From the NCBI GenBank assembly GCA_035048485.1, contig CM068587.1, forward strand, positions 30,551,001 to 30,615,000: a stretch of 64,000 bases of DNA. The letters run 5' to 3'. Made by a program: the position numbers and the translations under genes. This stretch comes from Pteria penguin (lineage: Eukaryota > Mollusca > Bivalvia > Pterioida > Pteriidae). Shown here piece by piece: positions 11,306-23,300 of this stretch; the stretch's first letter is position 1, and each line of letters opens with the position of its first letter. The notes beneath the pieces are model-generated. The model made no database searches and was not told the origin of the DNA. It was given only the letters and a program-made list of their open reading frames with translations.

Positions 11306-14300
11306 TCAAGAGGATATCTGCTTTCCAAGTCGACCAAATACACCCTGTGTTTTTCTCTTTGTCATAGCTACTTTTCCTTTGGTTAATGTCTTTGTTTTAG
11401 TATCTCCTGATGTGGATGATACTTCCACTTTCTGTGTTCCCAAACGACTCATTATACCTGTGAATCAACAAAATAAAAATCATATTTCTAATAATTCGTG
11501 TTTTTTCACTTTCACACTGGGGGTACTTCCAGTGCATGATTGATATTTTCATGTGAATCTGATTCTGAGCATCCCAGAGGTGAACAATCTGGGATTTTAA
11601 TATGCCAGTTCTGTCACTGATGGGGACTCTTGCAGGACATTCCTGTCAATGAACATCATCCATCACAGAAGTGGGCAGAGATTGAAGTTGGCAGTCTACC
11701 GACTACAAGCCAAACTCTTAAACCACATGGGTCATGCAGGGCATATATTGTCAATAAGTTCAGCTGATACAGAGATTTTGGCTATGTTTTCCACAGAGAA
11801 AGTTTAAGATCTGCTGAACTAAATTTACTTTCCTGAAATACATTTATTTATTATTATTATTTTACATATGTAACATCAGCTTAATTGAAGTTGAATTTCA
11901 ATGTAAAGATTTTAGAAATTTTATCAAAAACTAAGCACTGTAAAAACTATAACTGTCCTAATGGGACAAATATCCCCCTCTCTCCCCCCCCCTTCAATGG
12001 CAACAAAATTTGAAGTAAGGCAAAGACCAAGATAAAAGTCACAAGGTAAAAAATTTTGGTACCTACAGAAAGGTCTTGTTACAAGGAATACACATGTATA
12101 GTATGAAAGCCCCATCTCTTCTGGTTCAAAAGTTATAACCAAGGTCAAAGTTTTTTGTACAGGCAGATGGACAGACAGACATACGGACAAAATGATTCCA
12201 ATATACCCCCAAACTTCGTTTTCGCGAGGGTTATAATAATATGTCAGGAGAATTTTCATTGAGAACAATGAAGGTGGAAGAAACACATACAGCATTCACA
12301 GCATGTTTAACCCATCTTAAAATCATTTTTCTCAATTTCAGGGTGCCCACTCACTTTTGACGTCAGAAATATAGGATTCAGACACCAATATAGGATTTTT
12401 TGAAAGAAAATATAGGGAAAATATAGGAATAATTGCAGAAAATATAGGAAATATATAGGAATATTCTGCTCTATTTAAGGTGTTTAAAGTAATTCAATAA
12501 TATTTTTCAATAATATTTTGTCATTTCGAGGACAACGTGGCCTCCTCCACCCCTCACAGCCATCCAGTCCTCCACTTTATTATGAACCAACATTAAATAC
12601 AATGTACACAGATTGATACAGGTGTGTTTGCACCTGCTATGTATATTAATTAAAACAGAACTGGGATGTTTCTCCCTACATAAGATATATATACATCCAA
12701 ACAAATAGTTTTTATCCTGATAAATCAGCCTTTTGTTATTTCTCATGATTTATCTGCCTTCTTTCCTTTACCCTTTTCGTTCTTCTTCTCTTTACTGTGT
12801 TCTTCTTTCTTTTCTCTGTCTTTTTCTTCCTTCTTATGATACTTTTCAAACAATGAAGATTTTTCCAGCTCAAGTTTTCTTTGCTGTACTCTAATCTCTT
12901 CTAACTGCTCCAAAGCTTGATTAGACTTTTGGGATGCTGTTTCGATCATCCTATGTGCAACAGTCAGTTTTTGTCTATTTCTTTGGCTTTAAGCACATTC
13001 TCCAGATTCTCCTGACCTTGCTTTATTAGCTCCCCAGCTGCAGTAACATATTCTTTTGCTTTCTTCTCTGCATCCATGAGCTCTTGTTCCTTAGTACTTA
13101 TTCGTTTTCTTTTTGCATCTAGTCTTTCTCATTCCTCTTGTATTTTCTTTGCTTCTTCTTCTAGTAATTTCCTCTTTCGTGTTCTTTCTTCTTTCTTTTC
13201 TCTGTCACTCTCTAGTCTGATCATATATGCTGAGTGTGCACTTCTTAAACTTGCATATATATCTTTATTGAATGGAATCTGTTCTGGCCTACAGAGCTCT
13301 GGGTCATGAAATTTCACAGCATCTTTCATCATCCTTATCCCATTGATTACTGTCTCACCTAGCTGCGATCTTTCCTTGGTGACTACATTGACATTCACTG
13401 ACAAACTTCTTTCAACATCCGCATTTCCATGTGGTAAGATAAGAGCTGTCTTTACTACTTTCTTTAGCATGTTGTATTTAGGTTCACCATTTGCATTAGT
13501 GAGTTTGAAAACCTCTCTCCAGTAGTGATCTATCCTTCCTGATTTAACCTCATCGCTTACATGTATGTCATCAGCCAGATAACATTTCCACTCATCAATA
13601 ATAATAACTGAATCTGTCTTTGGCTGGAGTTTCCGTGCCAGTTCTTGAATCTGCTGGACTGACTCTGCTTTGTCAATTGTTCTGTTGGCTGGGTTGAGGC
13701 ATCTCAAACTGTACAGTAGTTTGTTGGAAAGTGGTAATTTCTCCTTCATGTATTCAGTAGACTTGATAAAAATGACCTCATGGACAGCAATTCTCTCTTT
13801 CTAAGTTCAGGTTTTAGTTTACCTAGTTGCTTTCTCACTTTTTCTCCCAGAACAATTTCATCATCTGACAGCTGGTTTTTTACCTCTTTACAATCCACTT
13901 TACACAGCTCCTCTCCATCTTTAGAACTGACAACATCAGCTTTCATGAATCTGCTCATTAATTTGAAAAGCATATCCTTCATACTGTCATACAAAACGTG
14001 AATCATTGGTGCTTCAGCCTGGAAGATAAGCAGGAAATTGCTGAAAAGAGGAAAAACTGTATCCAAAAACATCAGTTCTAGCAATGTTTCTGCTGGATGG
14101 GTGATAAGCGCCAACTGTATTCTCTTGAAATTTGTGCTTTTTGGTGCTGTATTCTCATGCTTCCCCAGCTCTTTGACAAACAGAAGAATGGAATCCCACT
14201 GTTCCAAAATTCTTGAAATGGAAGGACCAAGTGATAGCCAACGAACTTCAGTGTGTCTTTGAAAGTGGTGTGTTTCAACATCCATATCAAGCTGCACTGC

Positions 14301-17300
14301 CTTATAGTCTTCCCTACGGGCTGCACTGTACTTAAACAACTGGTACAGATCCATACATAGTTGTTCTGTATTTTTCCCGTAAGCATCAAGTCCCTTACCA
14401 AAACTATTGTGCACTACATGGATATTACAACTTCCAAGATTTATAAGACCATTGTGGTGTGGTGTCTCAGTCATAAGTTGGGTCTGTAATTCCCTAAATA
14501 TGGTCTTATTAACATTGGGACCATCCATTCCAAGAGCTATAAAATTTTCCAGAGGTACTTTGTCTTCCTTGAGGGCATTAAATATCACCTCTGCAACTTT
14601 TTTACCCTCTGCATGCCCAAAAAACATTGCTGAGTAGAACCTACACCATACTTCATCATGTAGTGAAGACCAGTAACGCAATCTCACGTCCATTTGTTTT
14701 TTCACTTGTGCCTGAGTTGTTTCATCAAAATGCACTGAAAAGTCACTGTGTGATGCTGAAAGGTCTGATATCAACTCTGATCTGAAATATGGCCCGAATC
14801 CATCACTCAGAAGATATGATACCTTTGTCCTGCCAAGAGTAATGTCTTTCGCGATTTTTGAGTCTGGAAACATTTCGGTGAAAGTTCTCTGGAGTCCCTC
14901 ACAAGATCTGAAACTGTAATTAGCAACAGCAACTTTGGCTGCCCAAATCCCCTCTGCCTTAAGAAAATCATTTCTGTTAACACTTAGTTGCAATACAGAT
15001 CTGTTTTCTTTAGATGTACCTGGGGTTGGTGTAGAGGTCTCTTTTGGAAGAAACACTAATTTAGATTGGTGTTGGTCCTGCGATGGCCTTGCCAATGATT
15101 TATGGACTTTTCCACTTGCATGCTGCAAAACTTGAGACTTTCCTGAGTTATTGCAACGAAAGTCAATGTCACACAGTCTGCAGTATGCATGAAATTCATC
15201 TTGTCCTCGCCTACACCAATCTCGAACAGTCTGTCCATTGCAATCAACAGCAGACAACCATGAACTTTGAAATTTAGTGTTTCCACCTGGCATTTTCACC
15301 TACCTTGTATTATTCACCTGGAAGACAAAATAACTATTTATTGATTGCAATGCAGAAATATGTGTCACCTGCTCCAGTGAATGGTCATCTGCCTCATATG
15401 ATATGTGATACTATCAGTAGTTGCTAGAATGTATAATTTCATTAAATTGCCGGTAAATATTAGACATACATCATCCACATGAAGGCCTATGATTCATGTG
15501 AAACCGTGACATCTGAAGGAATGACCAAAAAGGTATACATAGTAAAAAAGGTTCTCCTTTGAGCATTCTGTAGGTGACATACAAGCAGTTAGAAGATAAA
15601 ACATTCAGATCATACACTAATTCATCAAATATTTAGACTAAAAGTAGAAAATAAGGCATAATATTCCAATAAAATCTCTACAAAGCTCTCATTTTGTTCA
15701 ACACAATACCAAGAGAAACATAAATGAAATAACAAAGCTTATGCATGTTTACATGTTATTTCGTTATGATGGAAAAAAAAATAATAAGACAAAATCAAAC
15801 ACTAAAAATTAGTTACAGTTTGTAACCCTGAACGACTTTGCTATTTGGATGGGTGTCACAGAACTAGCCGATAGAAAACAAGTCGTGTGTCCGGTTGTGG
15901 ACCACAACTAACTAAAAATGTGTATATTTTGTACAACAGTTTGTAAAAACTCTTTACTTTTTTCTGAGGGAGATCTCTGCATCAACATAGCATAAATAAC
16001 ATTAGCATAAATATCAATCTAGCTTCCATGGTGTATACTAATCAAACAATATTGTGTTCCAGTTTGTTCCACAGAAGCATTACAAGTCATACATTTCACT
16101 TTATCATAAACCTAAAATATGTTGATATATCACGCAAGAGAAAAAACTTCCTGTATACAAAATGACACACACAGAGAAAACATTGATTTATAGAAATTTA
16201 AATGCATTTAAGTGTTAGAAACTAAATCTATATACAGATGATACCAATAGTTCTTGAAATTTGGTACATATTCACATAACTGACCTGAAAATTTACAAAA
16301 ATATAGGAATTTATAGGAATTTTGGAGATATATAGGAAATATATAGGAAATGTCAGATTTAAAAGAATTTATAGGAAGTGGGCACCCTGCAATTTTCTCA
16401 GTTTTTCTTTTATGATATTTTATCATTTATTTTCAGTATGCAATGGTACATTTCATTGCCGAAGTAATTTTTGGTATACCTCCATCCAAACATTTGCAAT
16501 ATACATAATTAATTTTGATTTAATTAAGATTAAATTGTTCTTGTCTCAAATATGAAATATCTGAGGAAATGGAAGGTCACTATTGCAGCACTGTTCATCA
16601 AGTTGATAAGACTCTGATAAAAGGTCTTAGAAAAGGTTTGAGAGATAAACAAAGAGAAAAACAGACAGAAACAACAGCCACAGCATGCTCCAAAATTCAT
16701 CTAGGAGCATAAAAGTGGGGACTGAATTCTTGCTTAATCTGAAGTTTGAACATATGCTGGTAAAAATTTGCTAATATATAAGTCTTTTTATGGTATTTAA
16801 AGTTCTAGTTGCTGACTTACTTAGATCTTTCAAAAAGGGCCTCACTGACCTTAGACTGAATACCCATATCCCCAGTGACAATTAATATTTGTATGAATAT
16901 TGAAAATTCACTAAAATGAGAGCTTCTTTTTAAATTCTACTTTCTGAGTGACCTTGACCTTTCAAAAATATCTTGACTGATTTTTTTTTCAAAAGCCCAT
17001 ATATCAAGTTAAATTTAACATTTGTGTGAAGTTTGATCAATGCCTCTTATAAATTCACTAAATACAAGCCCCTTTTTTGGTATTTTATGTTTTACTTCCT
17101 GACTGACCTACATGTAGACATTTCAGAAATGACCTGAGAGACTTTTGTTCCAAACCCCATGGCCTGTGTGACAAATTTGTGAAGTATGTTCAAAGTTTGA
17201 TGAACGGATTAGAGAATTACATATATATACGAGTTCAGACTGATCGACATATCCGACTGATACAACAGTGAATATATGCTTCCCCTCAAATATTTCTGTG

Positions 17301-20300
17301 AACTAAAGATGATGAAAATCTTTACATCATGAACTTTAGTTTTGTGCACTAAAATTCTTAAAATCAATTTTGCAGGTTACTATTTTACATTAGTATTTGA
17401 TCATCTTGAAAGCAGCAAAACTGAATGATTTATAATCAACTACCATGATAATTTTGAGAAAAGTCATGTGAAAATGTGCAAATCTGATTTGGGGTTTTTA
17501 ACAAAAACACAAACAATATTCAAACATTGTTCTAACTTGCTCTTGGAATATAGAAATAAACGGAGTAAAGCCGATTTCATTAGCCTTTCACATTACTCTA
17601 ACCTCTGACTGTTATTCCTACCTGAGGGTTTACTCTGGTCATCATCATCCCCTGTAGTACTGGATACCACATTCTGAGAGATTTTTTTGCCTAGTCTCTG
17701 TCTGGCACTGACATGTACATTGGGCCTATCCATGGAGAGGATGCCAGCTGTGGTGACAGGTGGTTCCACATCAGTAAGCACTGCAAAATTAAATTCCCTC
17801 CCAAAATAAACCTGCTGCTCAGCATTCATACTTTTCAACTAGATTTCTGAGTAAATAGGCAATATTGACCACTTCTTTACTTGTATTTTGTAACTTAAGA
17901 TGTATTATAGTATAGATACATATAATTTGGTATGTACATAAATTTTCATTTTTAGTTGCAGAAAAATTTATCTAGAAATAATAATAGAGTAAAAGTAGAT
18001 TTTTCATTTCACAAAACTAGAAAACTGTCTAAGTCATACAGGACCCCACAGTGTGACCTTGACCTTAAATTAAGAAATCTATACACCAGTTAATTCTATC
18101 ATTTTGCATCTATATGTAAAATTTCAAACCTGTAGGTTGAAAAGTTTCTGAATTACTGAATTACAGCAAAAAGTATTAATGGAAGGAAAGACAGGAATGT
18201 GGGGCCTTTATGATTATAAATACAATTCTCAATTCTATAATTCAGTTTGGTTTATAAATAATGTATTTTTACTAAAACAAAATTTTGAATTCATAGAATC
18301 ATACACACTTTAAGATATGATAAACCAACTGCTGCAATTTTGAAAAATAAGTTTTCGTTTTTTCCACAAACTTTATATCATATAAAGGAAGTATGGAGCA
18401 TGAAGTAAAACTCTCAACTTTTGAGTACACTTTGTATTAAAAGAAGAAGAAGAAGAAGAAGAAGAAGGGGAAAGAGCTATGACAAAAATATGGTAAAACA
18501 AATATGGTAAAAAAATATGGTATAGTTTTGACAGTTACACAGTTTTTCAGAATTGAATGGGACATTCTGATACCAATGGCTATATAAATGTATCTTAATA
18601 ATAATACATGAACGTAATAAATAAACTTTTCCCAATGAATTTCTTTTGAGTCATTACTGAAGGGTTATTATTGGTAGCAAAAATTCCTGTTAATATAAGG
18701 TGTAAAGTGAAATACCTTTGTTCTTCATCTGTGTAACAGTCTTCGTTTTATTACTAACTGTCAACTTAATTCCACTCTGCTTGTTCAACTTATTAGCTGT
18801 ATTAGGTTTTGCTTGCAAAGAAGAATTTGGAGCTGGAGATTTCACTGCTTTGGGATTGGATATAGTGATTTTTCCCAGGGATTTTCTGGCTCCTAATTTG
18901 TCTGTGATGGTAAACTTTGTTTTCTTGGATGGTGATGGAGAATTTTTAAGTACCCCTACATATTCTAATGGTTTTTCTTCTTCATCATCGTCAAAGTCAA
19001 TTGAGGTTGAGGTAGCTGCACGTTTCAAAGGAGTCTTCCCTCCCAAGCGCTTAAATACTGATGACTGAATGTTCAAAGAAATAAAATTAATACATATAGT
19101 CATACATAGAAGGCAAGTTGATGTGTAAATAATAATAAAAAAAAACAAGAGGCCCAAATGGGCCTATATCGCTCACCTGAGCACAGATTTTGCTTTTTTT
19201 CTACAAGACTTTCTATAAGGTTTGGTGATATTTTGTGCAGTCGTTTTGAAGAAGTCCAAAATGTGTCAACCAATCAGAGCCAATGGCGGCCATCTTGGAT
19301 TACGGATCGGTATGAAAAATACAAACTTGGTAGAGGACCTTGAGTACTTACTTCCTTTAAAGTTTGGTGAAATTCTGTGCAGCGGTTCTGGAGAAGAAGT
19401 TGAAAATGCGTCGACCAATCAGAGCCAATGGTGGCCATCTTGGATTACGGATGGGCACGAAAAAAATTCAAACTTTGTAGAGGACCTCGAGTACTTACTT
19501 CCTATGAGGTTTGGTGAAATTCTGTGCAGCGCTTCTGGAGAAGAAGTCCAAAATGTGTCAACCAATCAGAGTCAATGGCGGCCATCTTGGATTATGGATC
19601 TGCATGAAAAATACAAACTTGGTAGAGGACCTTGAGTACTTACTTCCTTTAAAGTTTGGTGAAATTCTGTGCAGCGACTCTGGAGAAGAAGTTGAATATG
19701 CGTCAAACAATCAGAGCCAATGGCGGCCATCTTGGATTACGGATGGGCACGAAAAACACAAACTTTGTAGAGGACCTTGAGTACTTACTTCCTATGAGGT
19801 TTGGTGAAATTCTGTGCAGCAGTTCTGGAGAAGAAGTCGAAAATGTAGAAAAGCTAACAACGGATGAACGACAGACGACGGACGGTGATTGATCACAATA
19901 GCTCACTTGAGCCTCTGGCTCAGGTGAGCTAAAAAAACCCACTCTCAACAGAAATTTTTGGCCACTTTGCCTCAGAGTGGCTTCAGTTAAGTAAAATTCA
20001 TTTATTTTATTCGTTAAAGGCCAAGTGGCCGTAAAATTATCTTTTTTATTTAGTATAAATGTAAAGTTTCACGTAAATGATTTAAAGCGACTCATTTTTC
20101 AACATTTACTATGAACACTAAGTATCAAAACTGCAATTCGTCAATCATATAAAAAGAAATTTAAAAAGAAAAGGTCACATACTGTTGAGGAAGGTGACAT
20201 AGAAGACTTATCAGCACCAAGACGATCAAAAACAGAGGGGTTTGTGTCCTTCTGTAACTCTGCAATGTCAAAAAGAGACATAATTAATAATTGACAAGAT

Positions 20301-23300
20301 AGGGTAATTGGTTGGTTTCTTAATTAAAACAAAAACAGAGGGGTCTGTGGCTGGTAACGCTGCAATGTCAAATAGAGACTTCATATATTGACAAGATATG
20401 GCAATCAGTTGGTTGGTTGCTTAATTAGAGTTATACACAGCTTCAATGATTTTTCAGTCATACTGTGACATGGAACCGGGAAGAGTCAACCTCTCAAACA
20501 TTGTGGTGCAATCTGAAATTGAAAAACCAAGCACTTAACGCAGATCTGCCCCTATGTAAGTGTCATCAAAAATTTAATATCAAATTACTCTGTCAAAATT
20601 TAGTCAAGGCCAGGTGGTTAAGAAGTTGGTCTTATAGTTATATTCTGGTTACTGGTTCAAAGCGGCAGTATCAAAGTTCGGCCTCATGTCAGAACAAACC
20701 AAGCCTGAGATCCTAAGCTGTTCACCAGAGCAAACCGTAATAATGCACTGGGAGTGTTGCTATGATATACAGTTGACTATGGTTAATTCAAACTCGAAGA
20801 GACCACATGAAATACTTCAAGTTAAAGAAAGCAAGAGTTAATCACTGGCAACATTAGGGTATGAGTTTGTCAGAGTTAAAAGTTACACTGTATATATACG
20901 GTGGTTTTCTACACTCCCAAACATATGTCTAACTTTCTATACTAACTGTACTACAGATAGCAGTCACCTTTATTTATATGGGCTTGGTGAGATATGGTCA
21001 TTACTGATAGCATTCACCTTTATTTGTATGGGTATGGTGAGATGCAGTCAATGCAGTAACAGTCACCTTTAATTGTATGGGCATGGGGAGATATGGTCAC
21101 TACAGATAGCAGTCACCTTTAGGGCATGGTGAGATACAGTCAACAGCAGTAACAGTCATATTTATTTGTATGGGCCATGGTGATATACATTTAATACAGA
21201 TAGCAGTCACCTTTATTTGTATAGGCCATGTTGATATATGGTCAATACAGTAGCAGCCACCTTTATTTGTATGGGCCATGGTGATATATGGTCAATACAG
21301 TAGCAGTCACCTTTATTTGTATGGGCTGGGTGAGATACGGTCATTACAGTAACAGTCATATTTATTTGTATGGGCCATGCTGATATACGGTCAATGCAGC
21401 AGCAGTCACCTTTATTTGTTTGGGCCATGGTGATATATGGTAAATACAGATGGCAGTCACCTTTATTTGTATGGCCATGGTGATATATGGTCAATACAGA
21501 TAGCAGTCACCTTTATTTGTATGGGATTGGTGAGATACGGTCACTACAGTAACAGTCATATTTATTTGTATGGGCCATGGTGATATATGGTCAATACAGA
21601 TAGCAGTCACCTTTATTTGTATGGCCATGGTGAGATACAGTCAATGCAGATAGCAGTCACCTTTATTTGTATGGCCATGGTGAGATACGGTCAATACAGA
21701 TTGCAATCACCTTTATTTGTATGGCCATGGTGAGATACGGTCAATACAGATAGCAGTCACCTTTATTTGTATGGCCATGGTGATATATGGTCAATACAGA
21801 TAGCAGTCACCTTTATTTGTATGGGCTATGGTGATATACGGTCAATACAGATAGCAGTCACCTTTATTTGTATGGGCCATGGTGATATACGGTCAATACA
21901 GATTGCAATCACCTTTATTTGTATGGCCATGGTGATATATGGTCAATACAGATAGCAGTCACCTTTATTTGTATGGCCATGGTGATATACGGTCAATACA
22001 GATAGCAGTCACCTTTATTTGTATGGGATGGGTGAGATACGGTCAATACAGATAGCAGTCACCTTTATTTGTATGGGCTGGGTGAGATACGGTCACTACA
22101 GTAACAGTCATATTTATATACCTCACTGTGATATGCAGACAGTAAGAGAGTTCTTATCAGGGGCAGACAAATCACCTTACTGCATTGGCCTATATGACAC
22201 ACAAATATAAGTCAATAAATTGATAATGCATGCAGATGAAGTTTATTCTGTCAGCTTCTGAACATCCTACCCTTATGATCTTTGACTCCTGATATACCCT
22301 ATATGCAAGTATAATCAGATATTCTTTTGGAGTGATACAGCATGCTAGAAATTTTGGTTAGATTTTGTTTCTATTCATGTTAGTACCCTGCAGCTGGTCC
22401 ATCAGAATACACAATACAACATGTTTAATCTTGTAACAATAATACCTTGCTGTTTCTGTAATATTTTCTGTGTTTTAGCAGTAGTGCCAGAAGGCATAGT
22501 AATTTTATATCGACCTTCATGTTCTGGAAATACTCGCCGAGATTTAGGGACAGGTACAACTTCTTCAAGTCTATTAGGATTTAGCTTGATCAACTTACTG
22601 GTTTGCTTTTCTGTAAATCAAATAACACATAATCATTTATTGATGAAATCCTGAACTTAAGGTTTATTCAGTTAAAGTTAAGGAGACTTCAAAGCATAAT
22701 GTACCTTGAGCATACCATATTTATTCATTTCTTTTTAAGATCTTGGGAGAAGGGGTTTGATTTATATTGTTTTGGGGGATTTTTTTATGAGGTTGGGAGG
22801 GTTGGGGTTGAGTTTGTTAAATTACAATTTCTAAGAAGATTGTTCATCCATTTAACTTAATGCAAAGCTGAGTAATATTTAAAGTATGAATAATTTATTC
22901 ATTCACAGATAACATGAAAATCTTTTGTTGACTTTAAATGTCTGAAAAATCTATTATTGTTCTTATTTCATTCATGTTAGATCTATCATTTGCTTTTTAA
23001 GACCTACCAATTGAAGGGGATTCCCCAAGTCGTGCAGAGAGTTCCTTTGAAATCTTGGGTACTATGGGTAAATGCATTGGTGCAGCCTCTGGATCCTTCC
23101 CAAGGTAATGATTTACAGTTCTGCTGGCCGCTAAATATACCAAGTAATAAGTCATTGTTATCACTGTATATATTAGGCAAGTGTCAGCAGTAATTCAATA
23201 ATCGAAATTACTTCATATTACATCTAACATTTCATTATCATAGCAAAAACTTCAAAGAGTGATAATTTGTTCTAAGTTACATCCAAATAAATGGTTCATA

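Larger units (their letters stand above)
12339..16389 (-). mobile_element. hAT-superfamily DNA transposon, 4.05 kb
   Basis: Both ends carry the 13-bp terminal inverted repeat CAGGGTGCCCACT (12339-12351; reverse complement at 16377-16389), the CAGGG start being typical of hAT elements. The 6-bp direct repeat CAATTT abuts each end (12333-12338 and 16390-16395); hAT normally makes 8-bp duplications, so this may be a decayed site. Just inside each end lie clusters of TATAGGA. A hAT transposase relic on the minus strand fills the middle. The element sits in the last intron of the C19orf47-like gene, in the same orientation. Confidence 0.93.

Noticed and set aside
12743..12949. A separate small coiled-coil protein gene
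   Set aside because: It continues the hAT transposase after a one-base shift and lies inside the transposon ends.
13746..13749. Stop-start ATGA overlap as translational coupling
   Set aside because: Homologous sequence in the second frame extends upstream of this ATG, so the frame changed earlier through an indel.
19222..19892. Repetitive protein with GGHLGL and EDLEYLLP motifs
   Set aside because: It is the translation of a 146-bp tandem core of a non-autonomous element.
21213..22210. Repetitive open frames in both strands
   Set aside because: By-products of the 50-bp intronic minisatellite.
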